Below, in pieces: positions 7,744-16,221 of a stretch of DNA of 64,000 bases. The translations under genes and the position numbers were made by a program. The notes below the pieces were generated by a model, which saw only the letters and a program-made list of their open reading frames with translations, did no database searches and was not told the DNA's origin. Position 1 is the first letter of the stretch, and every line of letters starts with the position of its first letter. The DNA is taken from the NCBI RefSeq assembly GCF_902168135.1, contig NZ_CABHOL010000012.1, forward strand, positions 1 through 64,000, read 5' to 3'. Source of the stretch: an uncultured Fluviicola sp. (GTDB lineage: Bacteria; Bacteroidota; Bacteroidia; Flavobacteriales_D; Crocinitomicaceae).

Positions 7744-9390
7744 TTAGTTCATCAATTCTATAGCTGATGAGCGCGCCAGGTCCGTAACCTGTTCTCCGGA
7801 GATCAATTTGGCCAGTGCTTCAATGCGTTCTTCCCGGTTCAACAGATGGATTTCTGAAATAGTCTGGCTGTTCGCATGTGATTTGGAAACTTCGAAATGA
7901 TAATCACCTTTTGCCGCAACTTGCGGAAGATGCGTAATAGCAAAAACCTGCAAGTGTTTTCCCATCTGCTTCAGTAATTTCCCCATTCTCAGAGCCACCT
8001 CCCCGGAAACTCCGGTATCAATCTCATCAAGGATCAGAGTCGGAAGTGATTTTTTCTCACTCATGATTAATTGGATTGCCAGCATAACACGGGATAACTC
8101 CCCGCCGCTCGCGGCTTTTTCAATTGGCTTTAACTCCAGTCCTTTATTCGCTGAAAACAAAATCTGAATACTCATTCCACCGTTCGAATCCATCTTCTCC
8201 CCCCTTTCCAGCAGAATTTGGAAGCGCGAATGCTCCATTTTCATTTCTGTCAGTAACTCCAGTAAATACGCTTCCAGTTTGGGAACTACTGCAACACGTT
8301 TCTCATACAATTTACCGGATAATTGGAGTAATTCCTGCTCTTTTTCTTCAATTTCTTTCGTGAGTTCCGCAATGCGCTCATCTGAAGAATCCGATTCTTC
8401 CAATTTACCTTCAAGTGTATGGAAATAATCACTCAATTCTTCCTGCGTTGAGAAATGGTGTTTTTTCAGAATCTTATTGTATTCGTCCAATGATTCTGTT
8501 AAGCGGAATAAAGCTTCCGGATCACCTTCCAACTGGTTCAACTGCCTTTCTGAATCCCTTGAGATATCTTCCAATTCCGCAATGACTTCCTGCAGTCTGC
8601 CGGAAATAGCTCCCAGGTCAGTATCCGCACTTTTCCATTTGTCGATATGCGACTTTAACCTTCTAATCAGATCCGCGGCTCCGTTTTCCTGGTCTATTGC
8701 ATCAATTATTGCCGAATATGCTTCTTTAAGATCATCCAATCGGGATAATTTGTTGAAATCATTTTCCAAAGCGGCATAATCCACCTGGTCGAGATTTAAC
8801 TGCCCGATCTCGTTCAATTGAAAGCGGATGTAATCCAATTCCTGTAATTGACTGGACCTGGCAGACTCCAAACGCTCACGCGTTGTTCTTAAACGGTGGA
8901 TTTGACTGTAAATACCCGAAACCTGTTGTGCCAGGTCAAGACTATCCGCATACGAATCCAAAAGATCGAACTGGAATTTTGTCTTCTTAATTTCAAGTGT
9001 TTCGTGCTGCGAGTGAATATAAACCAACTGCTCGGTAAATTCTTTTAACTGGCTCAGTTGGACCGGCGTATCATTAATGAATGAACGGGATTTTCCCTGG
9101 CTGGTGATTTCTCTTCGAATTAGTGTTTCCGGTTCCCAATCGATATCCTCGCTGATAAACCAATCCTTAAAACTTTCATTCAATTGAAAAACGGCTTCAA
9201 CAATGGTTTTCTTTTCCGGGTTTCGAATGACTGAAAAATCAGACCGCTCACCTAAAATGAGATTTAATGCTCCAAGCAATATAGATTTCCCGGATCCGGT
9301 TTCACCGGTAATAACGTGCAACCCTTCATGGAATTGAAGGGAAACATGTTCAATTAAAGCAAAGTTTTGAACGGAAAGGGATTTCAACAT
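7744..9390 (-). CDS. recN: DNA repair protein RecN
   Basis: A 548-residue SMC-like ATPase acting in double-strand-break repair by recombination. Walker A is GETGSGKS (residues 29-36), the middle is a long coiled coil (about 150-360), and the C-terminal head has the ABC signature region SGGELSRVMLA and Walker B LILDEIDTGVSG followed by ITHLPQVAA. Length agrees with RecN. The ATG overlaps the stop of porD by one base (TAATG), placing it at the end of the bamD-rpoZ-coaBC-porD-recN unit, a conserved order in Flavobacteriia. Confidence 0.95.
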   Translation of the reverse strand: MLKSLSVQNFALIEHVSLQFHEGLHVITGETGSGKSILLGALNLILGERSDFSVIRNPEKKTIVEAVFQLNESFKDWFISEDIDWEPETLIRREITSQGKSRSFINDTPVQLSQLKEFTEQLVYIHSQHETLEIKKTKFQFDLLDSYADSLDLAQQVSGIYSQIHRLRTTRERLESARSSQLQELDYIRFQLNEIGQLNLDQVDYAALENDFNKLSRLDDLKEAYSAIIDAIDQENGAADLIRRLKSHIDKWKSADTDLGAISGRLQEVIAELEDISRDSERQLNQLEGDPEALFRLTESLDEYNKILKKHHFSTQEELSDYFHTLEGKLEESDSSDERIAELTKEIEEKEQELLQLSGKLYEKRVAVVPKLEAYLLELLTEMKMEHSRFQILLERGEKMDSNGGMSIQILFSANKGLELKPIEKAASGGELSRVMLAIQLIMSEKKSLPTLILDEIDTGVSGEVALRMGKLLKQMGKHLQVFAITHLPQVAAKGDYHFEVSKSHANSQTISEIHLLNREERIEALAKLISGEQVTDLARSSAIELMN

Positions 9391-10289
9391 TAGTTCAGAA
9401 TTTCTTCGTACTTGGTTGAATTAGTAGGATCTATTTTCTTTAACACCGTTACGATCTGTGTTTTTTCTTCCGGTTTCGCAGTCGAATACAGGTTTTTCAA
9501 CTCATTCATTTTACAATACGCAAAATTGATGATATTGATCGTATTCGGGCGTGCCGCAGAAACTTTGGATAATTTATCCAGCGAGTTGTAGATTGCTTTT
9601 TTAGCATCTTCCGGTTTGTCGTAAAGATGATCCAACCCCATACGATGGTATTCGTAATAACATTCTCTCAACGGTTCAAATAACTGCTGAAGAGCGTTTT
9701 CCACCAACCAGTAACGATTCTTTTTCCCTTGTTCATTGGATTTCCAGCCTTTCGCAGAAGAACTTTGTGCGTTAGTCACGATCTGCTGTGCTTCCTGGAA
9801 ATATTTTGTTCCACCTTGTTTTGAAAAAGAATCAAAATCCAATGCAATGATGTAATATGCGTAGAATGCCAAAATAGAAGACAAGTTGTCTCTAAACTGG
9901 TTCTTTGCATAAATTACCTGGCTGCTTCTGGTATAGGTAAAATCCAGGTTGTCATCCTGGAAATTGAACAAAGTTGTATTGTAAGATCCATTATAAACAG
10001 GCCTGCTTGACTGAACCTGGATGGATCCGGTAAATTCTCCGTTGTTAATAGTATTAATTTGCAATTGCAACTGACAATTAATGCGCTCTTCCACTTTGAA
10101 CTTTTCCTCTGTCCATTTGGTGTTATTCATCAAATCAGTAATTACCTGCTTCAACTGATCAAACAATTCTTTCTCCGCTGAAGTAACTTCGGTCTTGATA
10201 TTGGTAATCAGTGAAACCTGGCAGTTCAATTCCTGGGAATATCCTTTTACAAAAAGCGTCAAAAAGACAAGGGTTAGAATCTTATTCAT
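9390..10289 (-). CDS. porD: Type IX secretion system protein PorD (DUF4835)
   Basis: A 299-residue periplasmic protein with a signal peptide ending near YSQ (residue 19), then ELNCQVSLIT and the DUF4835 core (strands around NCQLQLQINTI, and YYIIALDFDSFSKQGG). DUF4835 corresponds to PorD, associated with the T9SS in Porphyromonas and flavobacteria. The call rests on both family pattern and position between coaBC and recN. It overlaps coaBC by 8 bp and recN by 1 bp. Its presence fits the T9SS cargo genes at the window ends. Confidence 0.85.
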   Translation of the reverse strand: MNKILTLVFLTLFVKGYSQELNCQVSLITNIKTEVTSAEKELFDQLKQVITDLMNNTKWTEEKFKVEERINCQLQLQINTINNGEFTGSIQVQSSRPVYNGSYNTTLFNFQDDNLDFTYTRSSQVIYAKNQFRDNLSSILAFYAYYIIALDFDSFSKQGGTKYFQEAQQIVTNAQSSSAKGWKSNEQGKKNRYWLVENALQQLFEPLRECYYEYHRMGLDHLYDKPEDAKKAIYNSLDKLSKVSAARPNTINIINFAYCKMNELKNLYSTAKPEEKTQIVTVLKKIDPTNSTKYEEILN

Positions 10290-11484
10290 ATAGATTATTC
10301 ATCAATTCATTCAACAAAGAGAACGCAAGTTCCTGCTTTGACTGTAACTCAAAGCTACACATTTTATTGTTTTTAAAGAGCAATTTAACGGAATTCGTAT
10401 CGGTCCCGAAACCAACTCCCGGCTCCCCCATTTCGTTCAGTACAATGGCATCCAGTTTCTTTTTTTCCAGCTTCCCTTTTGCATACTCCATGCCGTTTTG
10501 GGTTTCCAAAGCAAATCCAATTACTTTTTGTGCTGTTTTATTCGAAGCTGCCCAGGATAAAATGTCCGGGTTCTTCTCCAATGAGATCTCCAGCTGGTCC
10601 GCAGTCTTTTTAATCTTCTGGTTTTGGGCAACTGCAGGCCGGTAATCTGCAACAGCAGAAGCAAATATTCCCATATCGGACTTTTCCCAGTTTTCCTGCA
10701 CCGCCTGAAGCATCTCGCGTGCAGAAGTTACACGTACCAGCTCAATATTTTTATGCTTCGCACTTAAACTGCTGGGACCGGTTATCAGTGTTACTTTTCC
10801 GCCTTTCGAAGCAATTGCCTCCGCCAGGGCAAATCCCATTTTCCCCGAGGAATGATTTCCAATAAAGCGAACGGGATCTATCGCTTCATAGGTCGGACCG
10901 GCAGTAACTAAAAACTGCTTTCCGGAAAAACGCGTATCTGCGCGGAAATGGTCATGAAGGTATTGAAGCAGCACTTCAGGTTCTGCCATTCTTCCCTGTC
11001 CTTCGAGTCCGCTTGCAAGAAACCCGCTTTCAGCAGGAATAATCGTATAGCCGAATGATTCCAGGCGATCCAGATTATCTTTCGTTGTTTGATGCTGATA
11101 CATGTCCAAATCCATTGCCGGAGCAATATAAATCGGGCATTTTGCACTCAAATACGTTGCCATCAAAAAGTTGTCAGAGAAACCATGGGCCATTTTGGCA
11201 AGTGAATTGGCTGTCACCGGAGCGAAGATCATCACATCCGCCCACAATGCCCATTCCACGTGATTGGTCCATTCCCCCGTTTTGGAGTTATAGAATTCGA
11301 TTCCGACCGGAGATTCTGAAAGGGTGGAAAGAGTAAGTGGTGTTATAAAATCAGAAGAGGCAGGAGTCATCATACATCTGACCTCTGCCCCTTGTTTCTT
11401 TAATAATCTCACGAAGGATGCAATTTTATACGCTGCGATTCCGCCAGTAACACCAACCAGAATCTTTTTTCCTTCTAAAGACAT
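10282..11484 (-). CDS. coaBC: Bifunctional phosphopantothenoylcysteine decarboxylase / phosphopantothenate-cysteine ligase
   Basis: A 400-residue enzyme for two consecutive steps of coenzyme A synthesis. The N-terminal CoaC flavoprotein half (about 1-180) shows GVTGGIAAYK, the FMN-site segment APVTANSLAKMAHG and PAMDLDMY. The C-terminal CoaB half starts around FLVTAGPTYEAIDPVRFIGN with HSSGKMGFALAEA, followed by SAVADYRP and the KKLDAIVLNEM segment. Full length. It follows rpoZ by 12 bp and overlaps porD, so it is internal to the operon. Confidence 0.95.
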   Translation of the reverse strand: MSLEGKKILVGVTGGIAAYKIASFVRLLKKQGAEVRCMMTPASSDFITPLTLSTLSESPVGIEFYNSKTGEWTNHVEWALWADVMIFAPVTANSLAKMAHGFSDNFLMATYLSAKCPIYIAPAMDLDMYQHQTTKDNLDRLESFGYTIIPAESGFLASGLEGQGRMAEPEVLLQYLHDHFRADTRFSGKQFLVTAGPTYEAIDPVRFIGNHSSGKMGFALAEAIASKGGKVTLITGPSSLSAKHKNIELVRVTSAREMLQAVQENWEKSDMGIFASAVADYRPAVAQNQKIKKTADQLEISLEKNPDILSWAASNKTAQKVIGFALETQNGMEYAKGKLEKKKLDAIVLNEMGEPGVGFGTDTNSVKLLFKNNKMCSFELQSKQELAFSLLNELMNNLYE

Positions 11485-11496
11485 ATTGAGTTTGGA

Positions 11497-11814
11497 TTAC
11501 TCTTGATTTTTTCTGGTATAAATTTGTCCGTCCTTCAACTCTTCAATTGCAACTGCAACCGGTTTAGGAAGTTTCTCATAAAAGCGGGAAATTTCAATCT
11601 GCTCGCGGTTTTCGAAAATCTCTTCCAAATTATCTGTTGACGAAGCAAACTCCTGCAATTTAGCAGTCAATTCTTCTTTCATCGAAGAGCTAATTTGATT
11701 TGCTCTTTTGGACAATACTACAATTGATTCATAGATATTACCTGTTGTTTGCTCTAAATCTATTGTATCACGCGTTACAGTCGAACGCTCAGCATTGTTG
11801 TTTTTGAAGCTCAT
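11497..11814 (-). CDS. rpoZ: DNA-directed RNA polymerase omega subunit (Bacteroidota type)
   Basis: A 105-residue protein with the omega fold region TTGNIYESIVVLSKRANQIS, followed by an extended Glu-rich segment and a C-terminal tail with PKPVAVAIEELKDGQI. The Bacteroidota omega is divergent, but this pattern and its position between bamD and coaBC are characteristic. It stabilises the beta' subunit of RNA polymerase. 13 bp from bamD and 12 bp from coaBC, same strand. Confidence 0.85.
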   Translation of the reverse strand: MSFKNNNAERSTVTRDTIDLEQTTGNIYESIVVLSKRANQISSSMKEELTAKLQEFASSTDNLEEIFENREQIEISRFYEKLPKPVAVAIEELKDGQIYTRKNQE

Positions 11815-11827
11815 TTCTTCTATTTAT

Positions 11828-12622
11828 TTACTTGTTAGATACGGGAATATCGATTTTTTTCAATTTCTCAATATACCCTTCGAATTCGCGAAGATAGTTT
11901 GAATTTGGGAATTCTACAAGAAAAATAGCGAATCGTTCTTTGGTTTTATCAATTCGTTCTTCAATCTTGGAGTCCACACTATTAATTGCCAAGTGGTATG
12001 AGTTTCGAATCAGGATAGCCCATGCTTCTTCCCGGTATGTTGACCGCGGATAATTATCCAGGAATTGCTCCCCGCTCACTACCGCTGCACGGTAATTTTC
12101 CGTTTTGGCATACAATCTTACGGTCATCATATCCTTGGTTTCCAGTTTGTAGCGCAACTTGTCCATGATTAGGTTACAGGTATCCAATAATTCCGAATTC
12201 GGAAAACGCATGACAAAATTCTGCAGCTCATTTAAGGCAACTTCTGTTTCATGCTGGTCCAATGCAACTTCCGGGCTGTTCTTAACAGCACATACTGCTG
12301 CCAGGAACATGGTTTCTTCTACTTTCGGCGAATAGGGGAACTTAGATTCGAAAGACGCCAGGTAATAGCTGGCCAAATACCAGTCTTCTACTGCAAAACA
12401 AGCTTTTCCCAAACGGTAAAAAGCGACTTCACCCTGCGGTGAACGCGGACTTCTTTGATAAACCTGCTCATACAAGGCAACGCTTCGTTCGTATTTTTCA
12501 GTATCGTACAAGCGATTAGCTTCATTGAACTTAGCTTCGTAATCATCCGATTTCAAAATACGGTTATACGAATTACAGCTGCCAAGCGTGAGTATAGTAA
12601 GAAGTAAGAAAATCCATTTCAT
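11828..12622 (-). CDS. bamD: Outer membrane protein assembly factor BamD
   Basis: A 264-residue lipoprotein (lipobox TLGSC at about residue 16) made of TPR-like helical hairpins: NEANRLYDTEKYERSVALYE, then GEVAFYRLGKACFAVEDWY and later NELQNFVMRFPNS. BamD is the essential lipoprotein of the BAM machine that inserts beta-barrel proteins into the outer membrane. Length is normal. First gene of the operon. A TATTTTTG box ends 5 bp before the ATG, suggesting an mRNA with essentially no leader. Confidence 0.9.
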   Translation of the reverse strand: MKWIFLLLTILTLGSCNSYNRILKSDDYEAKFNEANRLYDTEKYERSVALYEQVYQRSPRSPQGEVAFYRLGKACFAVEDWYLASYYLASFESKFPYSPKVEETMFLAAVCAVKNSPEVALDQHETEVALNELQNFVMRFPNSELLDTCNLIMDKLRYKLETKDMMTVRLYAKTENYRAAVVSGEQFLDNYPRSTYREEAWAILIRNSYHLAINSVDSKIEERIDKTKERFAIFLVEFPNSNYLREFEGYIEKLKKIDIPVSNK

Positions 12623-12627
12623 GACGA

Positions 12628-12635
12628 CAAAAATA
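12628..12635 (-). promoter_or_regulatory. bamD operon -7 box TATTTTTG, leaderless spacing
   Basis: Exact TAnnTTTG match on the minus strand, with 5 nt between the box and the bamD ATG. No TTG is seen 17-23 nt upstream. Confidence 0.5.
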
Positions 12636-12689
12636 GGAGAAATCCCCTAACGCGAAACTTCCGTGAAATATTGTTTCTGAAAAGTTAAC

Positions 12690-12806
12690 AAGTTCAAAGA
12701 GTTGAAAAGTATTCAAAAGGTTCAAATCTTCTTCGTTCTTCGAACTTCGAAGGTTCAAAAGAGTTTAAAAGTTCAATCCGAAAAGTGTTTAAGAAGAACA
12801 TTTGAA
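12690..12806. repeat. Degenerate GTTCAAA/TTTGAAC repeat region
   Basis: Multiple imperfect GTTCAAAG-type units (for example AAGTTCAAAGAG, AAGGTTCAAAAGAG, AAAAGTTCAA), then AACATTTGAACATTT at the right end. It has the same left/right polarity as the array at 3731-3830. It lies between bamD and the stop of the patatin-like gene. Confidence 0.75.
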
Positions 12807-12809
12807 CAT

Positions 12810-13625
12810 TTAAACCAATTTCCCCGACTTGATTTCCATCAGTCGCAGCAGTCGGTCCATATTCGGAGCTTCATCTTCGAAATAACTGCGCGTTTTTTCA
12901 ATTTTAGTCTCCATGGTATCTTCTCTTTCAAATTCAGGATTGAATCTGAAATAATGCCATTTCTTGTGATTTCTGACTTCTTCTTCGAATTGTAACTGTG
13001 CCTGTTCGGAGAATTGCTGCTCCAAATCGGCATCCTTATGCTTTCCGGAACCGATACTGACAATTACAACGGAATCATCCTGGTACAGACAGTCTGCATA
13101 ATGCATGGCTTGCAGAATAGGATTAGGCGCAAATTGACTGGCGTTCATCAATCTTCGATAACCCAATTTGATAAACTGCTGTTCATTCGGGTTACCCATG
13201 CAGGCTTTTAAAACAGAATCCAGCTTGATAGACTGCTGAGTCGGTCTGCTGTCTGAGAACTGGAATAATTCATCCGAATCCACATCGTAGGTCAGGAAGA
13301 GGAAATGTTTCCTAAGAGCAAATAAAGTGTCTTCTTCATCAAAAAGACGGGATACCATTTCTTTGCTGTAGCCGTTATTTTGGTAACGAAGTAATTTTTC
13401 GAGCGCCCCCAATTCTTCGATTAACGAAATTTCCTGCTTTGCCAAAAGGCTGGCTAATAACACGCTATCTCCCGAAGCGACCAATAAATCAATCCAATTA
13501 TAAAGGGATTTATCTATATCAACAGCGTGAATGCGGCGTGACAATGCACTCAGCCCGACAATCGGGACGAGTAAGGCATCTGAACCTCCATCTGTTACTA
13601 AAACAATTCTGTAGTTGCACGACAT
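12810..13625 (-). CDS. Patatin-like protein with all catalytic motifs degenerated
   Basis: The 271-residue sequence follows a patatin fold but lacks its active site. The oxyanion motif DGGGxRG is DGGSDAL (residues 12-18). The region normally reading D-L-I-A-G-T-S-T-G reads DLLVASGDS (46-54), so the nucleophile position is Gly. The DGG of the catalytic Asp is NAS (161-163), followed by the conserved-looking FAPNPILQA and VIVSIGSGK. Patatins are lipid acyl hydrolases; this copy is probably a pseudoenzyme, perhaps lipid-binding. The alignment is by eye. Single gene on the minus strand, ending in the degenerate repeat region. Confidence 0.7.
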   Translation of the reverse strand: MSCNYRIVLVTDGGSDALLVPIVGLSALSRRIHAVDIDKSLYNWIDLLVASGDSVLLASLLAKQEISLIEELGALEKLLRYQNNGYSKEMVSRLFDEEDTLFALRKHFLFLTYDVDSDELFQFSDSRPTQQSIKLDSVLKACMGNPNEQQFIKLGYRRLMNASQFAPNPILQAMHYADCLYQDDSVVIVSIGSGKHKDADLEQQFSEQAQLQFEEEVRNHKKWHYFRFNPEFEREDTMETKIEKTRSYFEDEAPNMDRLLRLMEIKSGKLV

Positions 13626-13710
13626 AAAAGCAATTTAAAACAATCACTTTTACGAAACAAATTTTTAACAGTGTAAAATTAGTTGAACGACTCTAAAAGG
13701 GTATTCGTCT

Positions 13711-14661
13711 TTATCTTACACGCAATTGTCGACCAACCTGCAAAAGTGTCGTTGGTCTGATTCCGTTCAGCTTACACAGCCTGGAAACCGTTGTATTATT
13801 TCTGGATGCAATTTGTGACAGGGTGTCTCCCGTTCTGATCTTATAATATTTTCGGGTAGCTACGGCTTCTGTTCTTGCCTGCACTGCCGCAATGGATTCC
13901 CCAGAAATTTCTTCATCCGTTGGTTTTGCTCCCGGTCGGAATAATCGTTTCTGGACAAGCAGGTTCTCATCCTTCAATTCTTTTTTAGCAAAGTCGATCA
14001 CTTCTTCCGGGTTCATCGGAGCATCATAAAAACGAACTTCGAAATGTAAGTGTGCTCCAAAAGAACGTCCGGTGTTACCTCCCAATCCGATTGGCTCACC
14101 TGCCTTCACTTCCTGATCCGGAGCAACCAAATGTTTTGACAAATGCGCATAGAACGTTTCCAATCCGTTATAGTGGCGAATGATCACCAGGTTACCAAAA
14201 CCTCCGTCATTCCATTTCGCATAACGCACACGCCCGGAAAATGCAGCTTTTACCGTGTCACCCGTTCTCAGGTTTAAGTCAATTCCGTTGTGGTATCTTC
14301 CCTTTCTGTATCCGTAACGGGATGTTACTATTCCCGGAACCGGACAAACAAACTCTTTATGTATATCATCTACCATACACAACCAAAGGGTGTCATTCAA
14401 ACGTGACATATCCGGTCTGTCGGAAGAAAAACAAATATCATTGTTCCAGGTTTGGATCAAATTCAGGTTGGTATCTGCCTGGATCTGGTTAAACAGAGCT
14501 TCATTCATAATCCCGTCGAACTCTTCATCCAATAAGAATTTCCATGTTCGATTGGAATAGATCACCATTGTACCTTTTTCAGTATCAACGGTATCGATCG
14601 GAGCCTGAGCGAATCCCGAAAATGAAACAAATAAGAGAAGGGAATAAAGAAATTTGTTCAT
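13711..14661 (-). CDS. Secreted M23 peptidase with C-terminal LysM
   Basis: A 316-residue protein with a signal peptide (FLYSLLLFVSFSGFAQ). The LytM/M23 domain (about 110-235) has the zinc ligands in HNGIDLN and HLHFEVRF plus GFGNLVIIRHYNGLETFYAH. A LysM motif closes the protein (YYKIRTGDTLSQIASRNN, then NGIRPTT). It is expected to cut or bind peptidoglycan cross-links in the periplasm; all canonical M23 ligands seem present, so it is probably active. ATG 14661 is chosen because it starts the signal peptide. A TAGTTTTG box lies 32 bp upstream. Confidence 0.9.
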   Translation of the reverse strand: MNKFLYSLLLFVSFSGFAQAPIDTVDTEKGTMVIYSNRTWKFLLDEEFDGIMNEALFNQIQADTNLNLIQTWNNDICFSSDRPDMSRLNDTLWLCMVDDIHKEFVCPVPGIVTSRYGYRKGRYHNGIDLNLRTGDTVKAAFSGRVRYAKWNDGGFGNLVIIRHYNGLETFYAHLSKHLVAPDQEVKAGEPIGLGGNTGRSFGAHLHFEVRFYDAPMNPEEVIDFAKKELKDENLLVQKRLFRPGAKPTDEEISGESIAAVQARTEAVATRKYYKIRTGDTLSQIASRNNTTVSRLCKLNGIRPTTLLQVGRQLRVR

Positions 14662-14693
14662 AATTAATGCCTTGGTATTTTTTCTGGGTGTCA

Positions 14694-14701
14694 CAAAACT
14701 A
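14694..14701 (-). promoter_or_regulatory. Candidate -7 box TAGTTTTG
   Basis: Exact TAnnTTTG match upstream of the M23 peptidase gene. A TTG lies 25 nt further upstream (14727-14729), slightly beyond the usual 17-23. Confidence 0.45.
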
Positions 14702-14799
14702 ACAAAAAAAAGACACTTTCTACTTGCAAAAAAACGTTAATTCGAACATTTACAAGTTCATAACTCCATTTTGATCATTGAAAATTGCATTTTGATCAA

Positions 14800-14833
14800 C
14801 CTGTAGGTGTGCGATTAATCGCGTACCTACAGG
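14800..14833. repeat. Intergenic palindrome (family copy 2)
   Basis: CCTGTAGGTGTGCGATT and its mirror AATCGCGTACCTACAGG form a 34-bp palindrome, perfect apart from two G-T wobble positions. It sits 3 bp beyond the stop of the FKBP lipoprotein gene. The inner GCGATTAATCGC matches copy 1, while the outer GTAGGT differs with compensating changes. Confidence 0.9.
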
Positions 14834-14836
14834 GCT

Positions 14837-15712
14837 TTAATTTTCATTTTGTTGAACGGATTTCCCATCCACATCCATGACAATAATATCGTAGAATAAA
14901 TCTTCATTCGGTTTTACCATATCCACATAACCTCTTGATCCATAAGCTTCTTTTGCAGGGACAAGTATGTATAATTTGTCATACATCTTCATATCCATCA
15001 TTGCTTTTCTCAACCCCGGAATCAATGAATAATCTTTCATCCCGAATGCGAACGGCGTATTTCTCTGGTATGAGTTATCGTAACGCGGATTGGATTTCGT
15101 ACCCACAAAATAATGGATTGCTACGTTAGAGTTTTCCCCGATTTTGGCATCGGTCATTTCCGGATTTTCTTCCAGTTTCCAAACTTTCACTCCATTCACT
15201 ACCTTGGTCGGTTTTATTTCTTTACCAATTCGAAGCATCACAATATTCGGCGCATTGGGAGGAATGATTCCGGGAATTCCTTTCTTACCGCGAGCCAATT
15301 TACCCGGAATAAAAATCTCCACGAAATCACCTTCGTGCAATTCTTTCATTGCTAAATCAAATCCCTGAGTCTGCATTCCGTAACCGGCCAGAAATGGCAG
15401 CATATCCCGCTGTAATTTGTAATTTCCATCCACCACTTCCCCGTTCTGGAGCTTGGTCTTGAAATTAATCTCATAAACCGAACCCTCCCGGATCGGCGCA
15501 CCATCCGTCTTCTCAAACCATTGGATCCGGATTCCGTTCGGAAAGGATTTCTTGTCGACAATCTGCTTTTTAGGCTCGATCAGTTTTTCGGCCTCTGACA
15601 ATTGGTTTCCGGGATTACGCGTATCCGGAGCCTGGGTGTTGTCCACTTTTTCCACTCCATTCGTGCAGGCAGTTATTAAAAGACCAAGCGCTAAGTATTT
15701 CAGGTTTTTCAT
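14837..15712 (-). CDS. FKBP-type peptidyl-prolyl isomerase lipoprotein, two FKBP domains
   Basis: A 291-residue lipoprotein (lipobox ITAC at about residue 16) with two FKBP-like domains. The first is about 75-170 (YEINFKTKLQNGEVVDG, LHEGDFVEIFIPGKLARGKKG) and the second about 190-285 (AIHYFVGTKSNPRYDNSYQR, LIPGLRKAMMDMKMYDKLYI, PAKEAYGSRGY). It probably assists folding of exported or outer-membrane proteins. It overlaps the GldI-like gene by 4 bp and is the last gene of a DHH-GldI-FKBP unit. Confidence 0.85.
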   Translation of the reverse strand: MKNLKYLALGLLITACTNGVEKVDNTQAPDTRNPGNQLSEAEKLIEPKKQIVDKKSFPNGIRIQWFEKTDGAPIREGSVYEINFKTKLQNGEVVDGNYKLQRDMLPFLAGYGMQTQGFDLAMKELHEGDFVEIFIPGKLARGKKGIPGIIPPNAPNIVMLRIGKEIKPTKVVNGVKVWKLEENPEMTDAKIGENSNVAIHYFVGTKSNPRYDNSYQRNTPFAFGMKDYSLIPGLRKAMMDMKMYDKLYILVPAKEAYGSRGYVDMVKPNEDLFYDIIVMDVDGKSVQQNEN

Positions 15713-16221
15713 TCTATTTCAATTAATTCGATATCGACAACTAAAGGAGACAATGGCGGAATCTTATCCAAATCCCCCACCAACCCGTGCGCCAGGTGGC
15801 TGGGAAAAACAAGTTTGGCTTTTTCGCCTACACGCATTAATTTGATCCCTTCGTGGATACCTGATTCCATTTCGCTTTTATCAACCCGGAAAATATCAAG
15901 TTCATCCGGATCTGTTTTGTATACCTCTGTTCCGTCAAGCAGGCTTATAGTGTATTGTGTTTTTGCATCCATTCCCGGTTTGGGTACCGCTCCGTCTGTC
16001 TTTTTCAAAATGACATAACGCAATCCTGTTCCGGTTTGTTTCACATCCCAGTTTTCATGCTGAGCAAAATAAAGATCGATATTAATACTTTCCTCAACCG
16101 CTAATTCCTTGTTCATCTCGGTCGATTTATGAATATCCCATTGAACAGGTTTCGGCTGCTGCTCTTCTTCCCCACAAGAACAAAAAATCAAAAGACAGAA
16201 GAGAAATTCTTTTTTAATCAT
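15709..16221 (-). CDS. gldI: GldI-like FKBP-type isomerase lipoprotein
   Basis: A 170-residue lipoprotein with lipobox IFCSC, an alpha-helical linker and one FKBP domain (TQYTISLLDGTEVYKTDP, GIHEGIKLMRVGEKAKLVFP, AHGLVGDLDKIPPLSPL). In flavobacteria a single-FKBP lipoprotein next to a DHH phosphoesterase is GldI, needed for gliding and T9SS function in F. johnsoniae. The name rests mainly on context plus architecture; a general PPIase is the alternative. It overlaps neighbours on both sides by 4 bp (ATGA). Confidence 0.65.
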   Translation of the reverse strand: MIKKEFLFCLLIFCSCGEEEQQPKPVQWDIHKSTEMNKELAVEESINIDLYFAQHENWDVKQTGTGLRYVILKKTDGAVPKPGMDAKTQYTISLLDGTEVYKTDPDELDIFRVDKSEMESGIHEGIKLMRVGEKAKLVFPSHLAHGLVGDLDKIPPLSPLVVDIELIEIE

